From contig JAJZVZ010000033.1 in assembly GCA_021846945.1 (NCBI GenBank), positions 1-36,101 on the forward strand: a stretch of 36,101 bases of DNA. The letters are read 5' to 3'. Source of the stretch: Acidobacteriota bacterium (GTDB lineage Bacteria > Acidobacteriota > Terriglobia > Terriglobales > Acidobacteriaceae). Under the pieces are notes generated by a model, which saw only the letters and a list, made by a program, of their open reading frames with translations, did no database searches and was not told the origin of the DNA. How positions within the stretch are numbered: position 1 is the first letter of the stretch; every line of letters begins with the position of its first letter. Shown one piece after another: positions 7,290-15,875 of the stretch. A program made the translations under genes and the position numbers.

Positions 7290-8911
7290 AGACGCGCACG
7301 TATCAGTTTGCCCTTGCCGCAGCCGTCGCCGCCTGCCTTCTGCTCGCCGCCGCGCTCGCGTATGTGCTGCTACGCCGTACTCAGCCGGCCCCGGCGGTTG
7401 CCGCTGAAAATCCGGTCGTCGCGGCCGGGCCCACAGTGGCTTCACAGCCTGCTCCACTCGCGGCCGCCGCGCCCTCAGCGGGCGCGCCCGCGCTGGCTCC
7501 CGTACAGTTGTCTCCCCAGCGCATGCAGGAGATCGGCGTCACCACAGCCGTAGCGCAGTTCAAAGTCCTTGATGACGACCTGCGCGTTCCCGGCAATGTG
7601 GATATTGACGAGGAGAAGCTCGCCTATGTGCAAACCCGCTTCCCCGGCTGGATTCAGGATGTCTTCGTCAATGCCACTTATCAGTACGTGCGTAAGGGCC
7701 AGCAATTATTCACGGTCTACAGTCCCGACCTCGTGAGCAGCGAGCAGGAGTATCTGCTCGCCAGACAGAACCAGAAGAGCTTCACGCAAAGCGCTTCGGG
7801 CCAAGCTTCGCAAAGCCAGGGTCCGGCGGGAATGGATATGCACGGCATGGCCGCCGAAGAGGGCGGCTGGCTCGTGCAGGCCGCCGAGGAACGCCTCCGC
7901 CAGTTCGGTGTCCCCGAGCAGGCCATCGCGAATCTGGAAAAAGCCGGGAAGGTGCAGCGCAACATCACCATCGACTCGCCTGCCAGCGGTTACATCACCG
8001 AGCGCAACGCGCTGCCCAACGCCTACGTGCAGCCGCAAACCAAGCTCTACACCATCGCCGATCTCTCCACTATCTGGGTCTATGCTGACGTCTTCCAGAC
8101 CGACGTGGGCCGCCTCCGTCCCGGCGACCCCGCCCAGGTCACCGTCGATGCTTATCCCGGCCGGCGCTTCTATGGCCACATCGATCAGATCCTGCCCCAG
8201 GTCGATCCCGTTACGCGCACCGTGCGCGTCCGCCTCGTCTTCCGCAATTCCGGCGTGGTCCTCAAGCCCGGCATGTACGTCAACGTCGACATCCACATCC
8301 CACTGGGCCGTCAACTCGTCATCCCCGCATCGGCCGTGCTGGCCTCGGGCACGCAGTCCATCGCCTTTGTGGATCACGGCCACGGCAATCTGGAGCCGCG
8401 CGTCATCCAGACCGGTCCGCAGGTTAATGATTCCGTCGTCGTCCTCAGCGGCCTGAAAGCCGGCGAGGATGTCGTCAGCTCCGCCAACTTCCTCGTTGAC
8501 TCCGAAGCCCAGCTCCAGGCCGCCATGGCCGCGTTTTCGCCTCTGCCGCAGCCGCCCGCCGCGGGCGCAACCGCAGCCGCACCCGCCGTTCAGGCACAGG
8601 TGGACTTCAGCACGCAGCCCTCACCGCCGAACAAGGGCGCCAACACCGTTCAGGTCAAGCTCACAGGGGCAAACGGTCAGCCGGTCGCGGGCGCGCAGGT
8701 TGCCGTCACCTTCTTCATGCCCGCCATGCCGGCCATGGGCATGGCAGCCATGCGTGCCGTTGCTACGCTCGCCGACAAAGGCAATGGCATCTACTCCGGC
8801 CCGCTACAACTCGGTTCGGGCGGCACCTGGCAGGTGACCATCACGGCGCAGCGCAACGGCCAAACCGTAGCCACCAAACAACTCAGCGTGGACGCCACAG
8901 GAGGCATGTGA
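7286..8911 (+). CDS. cusB: RND efflux periplasmic adaptor (CusB-like) with C-terminal FixH/YtkA-like domain
   Basis: The 541-residue protein has an N-terminal membrane anchor (about residues 8-28) and an Ala/Pro-rich linker. The barrel/lipoyl parts typical of CusB include FPGWIQDVFVNATYQYVRKG and SPASGYITERNALPNAYV, and a long hairpin region holds the metal-ligand-like stretch GMDMHGMAAEEGGW. After the membrane-proximal domain comes an Ala/Pro linker and an extra C-terminal beta domain of about 85 residues, beginning near VQVKLTGANGQPVAGAQV, that contains a Met-rich run (MPAMPAMGMAAM). This resembles the FixH/YtkA-like domains found in some copper proteins. The adaptor links the CusA pump to the TolC channel and can hand metal to the pump. 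It is coupled to both flanking genes by overlapping start and stop codons. Confidence 0.92.
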   Translation: MKTRTYQFALAAAVAACLLLAAALAYVLLRRTQPAPAVAAENPVVAAGPTVASQPAPLAAAAPSAGAPALAPVQLSPQRMQEIGVTTAVAQFKVLDDDLRVPGNVDIDEEKLAYVQTRFPGWIQDVFVNATYQYVRKGQQLFTVYSPDLVSSEQEYLLARQNQKSFTQSASGQASQSQGPAGMDMHGMAAEEGGWLVQAAEERLRQFGVPEQAIANLEKAGKVQRNITIDSPASGYITERNALPNAYVQPQTKLYTIADLSTIWVYADVFQTDVGRLRPGDPAQVTVDAYPGRRFYGHIDQILPQVDPVTRTVRVRLVFRNSGVVLKPGMYVNVDIHIPLGRQLVIPASAVLASGTQSIAFVDHGHGNLEPRVIQTGPQVNDSVVVLSGLKAGEDVVSSANFLVDSEAQLQAAMAAFSPLPQPPAAGATAAAPAVQAQVDFSTQPSPPNKGANTVQVKLTGANGQPVAGAQVAVTFFMPAMPAMGMAAMRAVATLADKGNGIYSGPLQLGSGGTWQVTITAQRNGQTVATKQLSVDATGGM

Positions 8912-11900
8912 TGATCTCCAAGATTATTGCCTGGTGCGAGCACAATCCCTTCCTCGTCATCACCGGATCGATTCTTCTGGTCGTCGCCGGCATCTGGTCC
9001 CTGCGCCACGTCCCGCTCGACGCGCTTCCTGACATCAGCGATGTGCAGGTGATCATCCACACGCCCTGGCCCGGCGAGCCACCCAATGTCATCGAGGACC
9101 AGGTCACCTACCCCATCGTCACGGCCCTGCTTTCGGCACCCGGCGTGAAAAACGTGCGCGCCCAAACCATGTTCGGCGACTCCTATGTCTTCGTCATCTT
9201 CGAAGACGGCACCGACCTTTACTGGGCGCGCTCGCGTGTCATCGAATACCTGCAACAGATCGCCGGCAAGCTGCCCGCCGATGTCCACCCCGCCATCGGC
9301 CCGGACGCCACCGGCGCCGGCTGGGTATATGAGTACGCCATCGTCGACCGCACCCACACCCGCAGCCTCGCCGATCTGCGCGCGCTTCAGGACTGGTTCC
9401 TGCGCTATCAGCTTGAGACCGTGCCTGGCGTTGCCGAAGTGGCCAGCATCGGCGGCTTCGTGCGCCAGTATCAGGTGAACCTCGACCCCAACAAGCTCTT
9501 CTCGTACGGCATCTCTGCCTCCACCGTCATCGATCGCGTCCGCCAAAGCACCAACGAAGTGGGCGGCGATGTCCTCGATATGAGCGGCGCCGAATACATG
9601 GTCCGCGGCCTCGGCTATCTCAAGTCGCTCTCTGACCTCGAAAACGTACCTGTCGCCACCAGAAACGGGGTTCCCGTGCTCATCAAGGATCTCGGCGCCG
9701 TCTCCTTCGGCCCCGATGTGCGCCGTGGTGCGGCCGACTGGCAGGGCGAAGGCGAAACCGTGGGCGGCATCGTCGTGATGCGTTACGGCATGAATGCCCT
9801 CGACGTCATCAACGGCGTCAAGGCCAAACTCAAGGAGATCGCGCCTTCGCTTCCGCCCGGCGTCGAGATCGTCACCGGCTATGACCGCTCCTGGCTCATC
9901 GACCAGTCCATCCACACTCTCAAGCGCGACCTCATCGCTGAAGCCATCATCGTCAGTTTCGTCAGCATCGTCTTTCTCTTCCACTTCCGCTCGGCGCTCG
10001 TCCCCATCCTCACTGTGCCCATAGCCGTGCTGGCCGCGTTCATCCCCATGTATTACCTGCACATCAGCTCGAACATCATGTCGCTCGGCGGCCTGGCTCT
10101 GGCCATCGGCGTACTCATTGACGCCGCCATCGTCATGGTCGAGAACGGCTACCGCCAGCTCGCCGAGCGCGACAAAGAACCCGGCGAAGCTGAGCGGCGC
10201 AAGATCCTCGTCGGCGCCGCGCAGCAGGTCGGGCCGGCGCTCTTCTTCTCGCTCATCATCATCGTCGTCTCGTTTCTGCCGGTCTTTCTGCTGGAGGCGC
10301 AGGAGGGTCGCATGTTCCGTCCGCTGGCCTGGACCAAGACGCTGGCCCTCATCTTCTCGTCGCTGCTCTCCATTACGCTGGTGCCCGCACTCATGCCGAT
10401 TTTTCTCCGCGGCAAACTGCGCCCTGAATCCCGCAATCCCGTCACCCGCATCACCCAGGCCCTCTACCTTCCCGTGCTGCGCTGGAGCCTGCGCCACTGG
10501 AAGCTGGTGGTCGCGCTCAACGTCCTCTTTCTGGCCGTCACCATTCCGCTCTACTTCCGCCTCGGCAGCCAGTTCATGCCCGCGCTCTATGAGGGCTCCG
10601 CTCTCTACATGCCCAGCGCGCTGCCCGGCATCTCCATCACGCAGGCCGTCTCGCTCATGCAGGAGCAGGACCGCATCATCCGCACCTTCCCTGAAGTTTC
10701 AACTGTCTTCGGCACCGTCGGCCGCTCTGACTCGGCTACCGACAACGCGCCGCTCGATATGTTCGACACCACCATCATGCTCAAGCCGCGCAGCCAGTGG
10801 CGCCCCGGCATGACCTATGAAAAGCTCATCGCGCAGATGGACGAAAAGCTTCAGTTTCCCGGGCTTACCAACACCTGGACGATGCCCGTCCGCAACCGCC
10901 TCGACATGGAAATGACCGGCATCAAGACTCCCGTCGGCATCAAGATTCAGGGCCCCGACCTCGCGCGCATCGAAGAGATCGGCGCGCAGATGCAGCAGAT
11001 TCTCTCCGCCATGCCACAGGCCAATTCCGTGTATGCGGAGCGCGTCTCGCAGGGCTTTTATCTCAACGTGGACGTGAACCGGCCCGAGGCCGCGCGTTAC
11101 GGCCTTACCGTCGCCGACGTGCAGCGCGTCATCACCTCTGAGATCGGCGGAGCCAACATCGCCGAAAACATCGAAGGCCGCAACCGCTTCCCCATTGCCG
11201 TGCGCTATCAGCGCAGCTTCCGCGATCACCCCGAAGCCTTGTCGCAGGCTCTCATCCCGACGCCGTCAGGCGAGCAAATTCCCATCGGCGAGGTGGCCCG
11301 CATCTTCTTCTCGCGCGGCCCCGCCATGATCCGCGACGAAGACGGCGCACTCACCGGCTACGTCTATCTCGACCTCAAAACCAACGATTACGGCGGCTTT
11401 GTGAGTCAGGCGGAAAGACTCATGCATCAGAAGCTCGCGCTACCCACCGGTTACACCTGGCATTGGGCCGGCGAGTACGAGTTCGAGGTCCACGCCAAAG
11501 AACGTCTCAAGATCATCCTGCCCGTTGTCTTTTTTGTCATCTTCCTGCTGCTCTATCTCGTCTTCAAATCCGCCACTGAGGCCGCGGTGCTCATCTTTCC
11601 CACGCTTTACGCCATGTCCGGCGGCCTGTTGCTGCAGTGGCTGCTCGGCTACAACTTCAGCGTCGCCGTCTGGGTCGGCTATATCGCGCTCTTTGGCATT
11701 GCTGTTGAAACGGGCGTGGTCATGGTCGTGTATCTCCAGGAGGCCTTCGAGCGCCATCTCGCCCAGGACACGCCTATGACGGAAGCCGTTCTGGAGCAGG
11801 CCGTCATTGAAGGTGCGGTGCAGCGCCTGCGTCCCAAGCTGATGACCGTGACCGCCGTCATCCTCAGCCTTGCGCCCATCCTTTGGGAGACCGGCATCGG

Positions 11901-12066
11901 CTCCGACGTGATGAAGCCCATCGCCGCACCCATCGTTGGCGGCATGATCACCTCCACCATTCACGTGCTGATTCTGGTTCCCGTCTTCTTCCTGCTCATG
12001 CACCGCCGCGCGCTGCGTCGCGGTCGTTTCGCCCGCGCGCCTGAGGTGGAGAATGTCTCAAGTTAA
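8911..12066 (+). CDS. cusA: Heavy-metal RND pump, Cu(I)/Ag(I) type (CusA-like)
   Basis: The 1051-residue inner-membrane pump is close in length to E. coli CusA. Membrane helices are grouped in the standard RND pattern. The proton-relay helix is seen in ALAIGVLIDAAIVMVENGYR. Three methionines match the CusA copper-binding triad: ALYMPSALPGIS, PLDMFDTTIMLKP and RLDMEMTGIKTPVGIKI. Divalent-metal CzcA pumps lack these, so Cu(I)/Ag(I) is the likely cargo. The ATG at 8911 is preferred over GTG at 8908 because AGGAGG (8899-8904) then has a 6-base spacing; it overlaps the adaptor stop by one base (TGATG). It is the last gene of the operon. No metal sensor or CopZ-type chaperone gene is visible nearby. 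Confidence 0.96.
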   Translation: MISKIIAWCEHNPFLVITGSILLVVAGIWSLRHVPLDALPDISDVQVIIHTPWPGEPPNVIEDQVTYPIVTALLSAPGVKNVRAQTMFGDSYVFVIFEDGTDLYWARSRVIEYLQQIAGKLPADVHPAIGPDATGAGWVYEYAIVDRTHTRSLADLRALQDWFLRYQLETVPGVAEVASIGGFVRQYQVNLDPNKLFSYGISASTVIDRVRQSTNEVGGDVLDMSGAEYMVRGLGYLKSLSDLENVPVATRNGVPVLIKDLGAVSFGPDVRRGAADWQGEGETVGGIVVMRYGMNALDVINGVKAKLKEIAPSLPPGVEIVTGYDRSWLIDQSIHTLKRDLIAEAIIVSFVSIVFLFHFRSALVPILTVPIAVLAAFIPMYYLHISSNIMSLGGLALAIGVLIDAAIVMVENGYRQLAERDKEPGEAERRKILVGAAQQVGPALFFSLIIIVVSFLPVFLLEAQEGRMFRPLAWTKTLALIFSSLLSITLVPALMPIFLRGKLRPESRNPVTRITQALYLPVLRWSLRHWKLVVALNVLFLAVTIPLYFRLGSQFMPALYEGSALYMPSALPGISITQAVSLMQEQDRIIRTFPEVSTVFGTVGRSDSATDNAPLDMFDTTIMLKPRSQWRPGMTYEKLIAQMDEKLQFPGLTNTWTMPVRNRLDMEMTGIKTPVGIKIQGPDLARIEEIGAQMQQILSAMPQANSVYAERVSQGFYLNVDVNRPEAARYGLTVADVQRVITSEIGGANIAENIEGRNRFPIAVRYQRSFRDHPEALSQALIPTPSGEQIPIGEVARIFFSRGPAMIRDEDGALTGYVYLDLKTNDYGGFVSQAERLMHQKLALPTGYTWHWAGEYEFEVHAKERLKIILPVVFFVIFLLLYLVFKSATEAAVLIFPTLYAMSGGLLLQWLLGYNFSVAVWVGYIALFGIAVETGVVMVVYLQEAFERHLAQDTPMTEAVLEQAVIEGAVQRLRPKLMTVTAVILSLAPILWETGIGSDVMKPIAAPIVGGMITSTIHVLILVPVFFLLMHRRALRRGRFARAPEVENVSS

Positions 12067-12130
12067 CGCAGAAAGAATCGTGCGCTGTAAAGAAAGCCCA
12101 GCCGGTCACGCACCCAAACTCGTAATGGTG

Positions 12131-12182
12131 TTGTCATCTTGAGCGGAGGTCGCCGCGGCGACCGGAGTCGAAAGATCTGCGG
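12131..12182 (+). repeat. TCATC-type intergenic repeat, copy 1
   Basis: This copy reads TTGTCATCTTGAGCGGAG, then a perfect 16-base palindrome (GGTCGCCGCGGCGACC, 12148-12163), then GGAGTCGAAAGATCTGCGG. The outer parts match the segment at 14284-14321 on the opposite strand. Repeats of this kind, ending in a GGATCTGC-like motif, recur between genes in many acidobacterial genomes as far as I recall. Confidence 0.6.
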
Positions 12183-12342
12183 TCGCCCTTCGCCTCGACC
12201 GGAACCTAACTCGAAACGCGAGTTATATCCTGGGCAAACTTCGGTATTGGCGGTAACCACCCCCATAATTTAGAGAACCGTGATCTGTGGTGCGATGACG
12301 GAGTAAATACGATGTCTGCCGAATGAGGGGGCCGACAGGACT

Positions 12343-13191
12343 TTACCTCGGATACCAGCCATTCAAACGTTCGATATCACTACTAAGATTAAAAAAATGA
12401 TATTGGATTTCGTAATCGTCAGGGGGATGAAACAGCCCAGAATCCGGGTGAAGGGAGATTTCTTCTAAACCGGAGATTCTTTCTTGGCCTTTTGGATCTC
12501 CTTCGATGATCTTGACCACGACCCTCAGTTCCTCTGATTTCCAGACCTCGTAGATTCTGGTCTTTGGCATCTTGTTCCCTGAGTAAGTACTGGGAAAAAC
12601 AAACGTCGTCCTCACGCCGGTTGCGCGAACCCCATCAATATCCTTTTCCCCCAAGTTCTCGGTTGTCACACCCGCCGCAGAGCCATTGGGAGGGGATGTG
12701 CTTGTCGGAGGAATGACAGAAGTCAGGCTTTCAATCGTCTCAGCTTGGCTCTCAGACATCCGCGTCACCACGGCACCGTGCGCGCCAATCTCACCCTCCG
12801 TCCAGCCTGTGGCTAATTTTGTGCTCGGATCAAAAACAACGATGCTCCAGGAAGGACATGGCGGCGGAAACAGGAGTTCGAGTCTATTACACTCCGGTGA
12901 ATACCCGCCAACGATCTGAATCCGGATACGACCATCCGCGGCACGTCCGACATCAAAGGGATAGATCTCATTTCGGATGAATTCCTTTCTTCCGTCCGGT
13001 AAGCTCCTGACTATGTGCGAGTACCTTTTTGCAGAGAAGGGCTTCCCCGTGATTACCTTGGGGCCTACATTTTCGAGCGAGGTCGCTGGCATGCCTCGTT
13101 GAACAGCTTGGCCGACTAATAGACTGAATGGTGTCGTGAGCGACGAACCTAAGACCGCCAATGCGAAAATTCTCTTGCTTGGAATCTGCAT
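12343..13191 (-). CDS. Secreted protein of unknown function
   Basis: This 282-residue product has a signal peptide (MQIPSKRIFALAVLGSSLTT then a Leu/Val stretch). Recognisable segments are ENLGEKDIDGVRATGVRTTF, a GN-containing loop, IYEVWKSEELRVVVKIIEGD and a C-terminal SGLFHPPDDYEI. I associate this arrangement (LGxKxIxGVxAxGxRTT, then W.S.EL.VVV, then LF..P.DY) with exported proteins of unknown function in acidobacteria. It is outwardly similar to RseB/LolA-like lipid- or peptide-binding folds, but I cannot claim homology. The start at 13191 is chosen because the signal peptide begins there; an in-frame TTG at 13248 is the alternative. The gene lies in a lower-GC block with the next minus-strand gene 113 bases upstream of it. 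Confidence 0.75.
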   Translation of the reverse strand: MQIPSKRIFALAVLGSSLTTPFSLLVGQAVQRGMPATSLENVGPKVITGKPFSAKRYSHIVRSLPDGRKEFIRNEIYPFDVGRAADGRIRIQIVGGYSPECNRLELLFPPPCPSWSIVVFDPSTKLATGWTEGEIGAHGAVVTRMSESQAETIESLTSVIPPTSTSPPNGSAAGVTTENLGEKDIDGVRATGVRTTFVFPSTYSGNKMPKTRIYEVWKSEELRVVVKIIEGDPKGQERISGLEEISLHPDSGLFHPPDDYEIQYHFFNLSSDIERLNGWYPR

Positions 13192-13304
13192 TTCAATGCT
13201 ACCTGAGCCACCGAACCCTGCTATCCGCCATGTCAGAACGAGTCGCAATATGACCGCGGCTGAATAGTTGCGCCACTCGTGTAGGACTGGGACGCATCAG
13301 CCTC

Positions 13305-14132
13305 CTAGTTCGCAGTTGGCATCTCGACGTGGTCGATCACAATAGTGTCGAGAGGCCCCTTGGTCGGCTTCAATTCCAAACCGAGTTGTTCTTTGAGCGC
13401 AGTGAAGATGGAGGGCAATGATAAATCCGGCGATGCTGAAGCTGAAGCCGACGGAATTTCCCGCCTCCAGTACAGCTCAATTGTATAAAGACCAGTAAGA
13501 CCCGTCTTGTCTAACACGGTGCGGCCGATAACGGGAAAATGCGTCAGTGTATCCGCCAGATTCTTTGTGGAACATCCCCGGAGCTCTATTCCACCCGCAC
13601 GCGAAGTCTGAGCGATAGAGCAGACAGGCTTGCCGGTGAGTCCGCTAAGGTGAATCTCCTCTGGCTTCGATTCCGTAAGCTTCGGCCCCTTCTTGGCAAC
13701 CACCAGTTCGTAGATAGGGAGATCTTTGGTCTCATGGTGGACGACAAGCTTGAAGCGATCGGCAAGGAGCTTCTGCAACATGGCCCGGCGCTGCTCGATG
13801 GTTGGGTTAGGGAATTCCGAGACGTCAAACTTAGCCTCTATGTCGAACCGCCGTTCATTGAGCCAAGCCGGGCCACCTGACCAAAGTCGATCGTCATAGA
13901 CGGCGTAGGCTTCGCGGATCGCATATTGAAGTGTCACATCAGTCGCATCGATGCCATCGGGAGAAAATCGCAATCGCCAGCCCGGATTGGGGTTCATGTT
14001 CTGCCTGATGCTGGCGACCTCAAAGCTGGGAGACTTGGCGGGTGCCGTCGTCTGTGCGGCAGCAGTCAGAGTTGCTACAGCAAAACCTGTGCCTACGATG
14101 AGCAGTATCCCCCGCGCACGTTGAAAGTTCAT
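13305..14132 (-). CDS. TIGR03435-type secreted protein
   Basis: The 275-residue protein starts with a signal peptide (residues 1-27) and follows the TIGR03435 pattern, a family expanded in soil acidobacteria. Seen motifs are SFEVASIRQN, LRFSPDGIDATDVTLQYAIR, RRFDIEAKFD, MLQKLLADRFKLVVHHETKD, ELVVAKKGPKL, GRTVLDKTGLTGLY and, at the end, GLELKPTKGPLDTIVIDHVE. Its molecular role is unknown. The length is normal for the family and the reading frame is intact. AGAGGG lies a short distance upstream of the ATG. It is transcribed towards the unknown secreted protein downstream, possibly on one transcript. Confidence 0.92.
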   Translation of the reverse strand: MNFQRARGILLIVGTGFAVATLTAAAQTTAPAKSPSFEVASIRQNMNPNPGWRLRFSPDGIDATDVTLQYAIREAYAVYDDRLWSGGPAWLNERRFDIEAKFDVSEFPNPTIEQRRAMLQKLLADRFKLVVHHETKDLPIYELVVAKKGPKLTESKPEEIHLSGLTGKPVCSIAQTSRAGGIELRGCSTKNLADTLTHFPVIGRTVLDKTGLTGLYTIELYWRREIPSASASASPDLSLPSIFTALKEQLGLELKPTKGPLDTIVIDHVEMPTAN

Positions 14133-14283
14133 TGCTTCAAGCCCTCTACAGCGTAAACCTCACTGATGGAAATGACGTCCCTGTCCTTATTTCGCTCGAC
14201 TTTTCGCTTATTTTTCCACATCGGCGCCAATGCGGAGATTACCCCAATAACGGAACAGCGACGAGATAATTCCCGAGGAGCAG

Positions 14284-14321
14284 CCGCAGATCCTTCCTCG
14301 CTCCGCTCGTCAGGATGACAA
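14284..14321 (-). repeat. TCATC-type intergenic repeat, copy 2 (inverted)
   Basis: Read on the minus strand this copy gives TTGTCATCCTGACGAGCGGA followed by GCGAGGAAGGATCTGCGG. It matches the copy at 12131 at both ends but lacks that copy's internal palindrome. The two copies face each other and enclose the two minus-strand secreted-protein genes. Confidence 0.6.
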
Positions 14322-14490
14322 TACCGAGTGAGAGGGCGGCGCTCGATAGCCCCGGGCAGCCCATTCCGCCCCACGCATCCGCTGTCAGGGATAGGCGCCA
14401 TGAACCAACAACCTCCTGCGCAGACTTCCAGAGCCATTCAAAGCCTGAGGAGACGCCGCCCCTCACGCGCAGTCACCTATCCAAACCGAA

Positions 14491-14520
14491 TTGACAATCC
14501 CGCCGACCGTAGTTTCGAAT
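14491..14520 (+). promoter_or_regulatory. Putative promoter of the GH105 gene
   Basis: A perfect -35 hexamer TTGACA (14491-14496) is followed after 18 bases by TCGAAT (14515-14520), a four-of-six match to the -10 consensus. It is placed about 100 bases upstream of the GTG start. Confidence 0.35.
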
Positions 14521-14623
14521 ACAGGCGAAGCTCAAGACGACTCTGCGAAGAGAAGGTGAATCATGCGGCTGCCGCTTTTCACCGGGAGCCAAACCTGTGC
14601 ATCGAACGCAAGGAGAGATACGC

Positions 14624-15706
14624 GTGAAAGTTCATTTCAAGATCGCCGCTTTGGGATTGCTTTTGCCGCTGGCCGCGGTCACGCTTGCCGCGCAGCAGGA
14701 TTACTTCAGCAACTGGCCCGCCGGCCGCGCTCCGCAGGAGATAGGCAAGCTTGTCGCCGAGCACTTCGTTACCAGCCCGCACCAGGGCAACGGCACCATC
14801 TTTTACGGCGAAGTAGGCACATGGTACGGCGCGCTCACCTTCGCGCAACTGACCCACGACGATGCCCTGCGCGATGAACTCATCAAGAAATTCCAGCCCC
14901 TCATGCCGGGCGGCGCTGAAGCCGATCGGATTCCCCGGCGCGATCACGTCGACGACTCCATCTTCGGCACTGTCCCCCTCGAGATCTATATCCTGACCAA
15001 AGACAAGAAGTATCTCGACTTCGGACTCTCCTTCGCCGACCGCCAATGGGAAAACCCGCTTCCTGACGGCCTGTCGCACGAAACGCGCTTCTGGATCGAC
15101 GATATGTATATGCTCACGATCCTCCAGTTGCAGGCCTACCGCGCCACCGGCGACAAGAAGTACCTCGACCGCGACGCCAACGAGATGGTCGCCTACTTGA
15201 GAAAGCTACAGCAGCCAAGCGGCCTCTTCTACCACGCACCGGATGTGCCCTTCTACTGGGGACGCGGCAACGGCTGGGTGGCAGCGGGCATGACCGAGAT
15301 GCTGCTCACCCTGCCCAAGGACCATCCGCAGCGCGCCGAGATTCTCGCCGCATATCAAAAGATGATGGCGGCCCTCCTCAAATATCAGGCTCAGGACGGA
15401 ATGTGGCGGCAGCTCATCGACCACCCCGAGGCATGGGAAGAAAGCTCCGGCTCCGGCATGTTTACCTTTGCCTTGATCAGCGGCGTCAGGAATGGCTGGC
15501 TCGACGCGGCCACCTACGGCCCCGCCGCGCGTAAGGCATGGATAGCCCTCACCGGCTTCATTGACCAGAACGCGAACGTGACCAACATTTGCGCCGGCAC
15601 CAACAAGAAAGACGACCTGGAATATTACCTGGAGCGCCCGCGCAGAACCGGAGACTTCCACGGCCAGGAAACGATCCTGTGGGCCGCCTCTGCGCTGCTG
15701 CGATAA
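14624..15706 (+). CDS. Unsaturated glucuronyl/rhamnogalacturonyl hydrolase, GH105/GH88 family
   Basis: The 360-residue enzyme is predicted to be exported (signal peptide MKVHFKIAALGLLLPLAAVT, then an LAAQQ cleavage area). The (alpha/alpha)6-barrel hydrolases of this family hydrate and release the unsaturated uronic acid left at oligosaccharide ends by polysaccharide lyases. Family motifs seen are DDSIFGTVPLEIY, ETRFWIDDMYMLTILQLQAY with the likely catalytic Asp159/Asp160 region, PFYWGRGNGWVAAGM, and SGSGMFTFALISGV. The start is GTG at 14624 because AAGGAG (14610-14615) sits eight bases upstream and the signal peptide begins there; a GTG at 14597 would add nine unlikely residues. No lyase or transporter gene is adjacent, so the polymer (pectin, rhamnogalacturonan or another) is unknown. 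Confidence 0.92.
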   Translation: MKVHFKIAALGLLLPLAAVTLAAQQDYFSNWPAGRAPQEIGKLVAEHFVTSPHQGNGTIFYGEVGTWYGALTFAQLTHDDALRDELIKKFQPLMPGGAEADRIPRRDHVDDSIFGTVPLEIYILTKDKKYLDFGLSFADRQWENPLPDGLSHETRFWIDDMYMLTILQLQAYRATGDKKYLDRDANEMVAYLRKLQQPSGLFYHAPDVPFYWGRGNGWVAAGMTEMLLTLPKDHPQRAEILAAYQKMMAALLKYQAQDGMWRQLIDHPEAWEESSGSGMFTFALISGVRNGWLDAATYGPAARKAWIALTGFIDQNANVTNICAGTNKKDDLEYYLERPRRTGDFHGQETILWAASALLR

Positions 15707-15751
15707 GGCGACTGCGATTGGGCGCTCCCGCTCGCAGGAACATGCTGCGCC

Positions 15752-15784
15752 GGGTGCCCCCGGGTCTCGCGTTCGAGGCCTGGG
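15752..15784 (+). repeat. GGGTGCCCC hairpin repeat, copy 2
   Basis: It starts GGGTGCCCC and contains CCCGGGTCTCG (15759-15769) pairing with CGAGGCCTGGG (15774-15784) in an 11-base stem with two G-U pairs and a four-base loop. It sits between convergent genes and may serve as a transcription end point for both, although no T-run follows. Confidence 0.6.
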
Positions 15785-15790
15785 TAATCA

Positions 15791-15843
15791 GGTGCCCCAC
15801 CCTCGCCGTCCGCCACGACGGATTCTAGCGGCCGGGGTGGGCC
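15791..15843 (+). repeat. GGTGCCCC hairpin repeat, copy 3
   Basis: Seven bases after copy 2 a related unit begins GGTGCCCCACCC. The segment CCCACCC (15796-15802) can pair with GGGTGGG (15835-15841). It lies in the gap between the GH105 and rlpA-type genes, which converge here. Confidence 0.5.
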
Positions 15844-15875
15844 CGAGCTAGAAGCAGAAATCGCGCTGTAGCCCC

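Larger units (their letters stand above)
14133..14623. other. Divergent intergenic region
   Basis: This spacer separates the TIGR03435 gene (minus) from the GH105 gene (plus). It holds one copy of the TCATC repeat and a candidate promoter for the hydrolase, both listed separately. Open frames here lack ribosome-binding sites and recognisable products. Confidence 0.5.

Noticed and set aside
8791..10497. Long minus-strand frame opposite cusA
   Set aside because: It is antisense to the clear RND pump gene and translates to an Asp/Gly/Glu-rich text with no fold signature.
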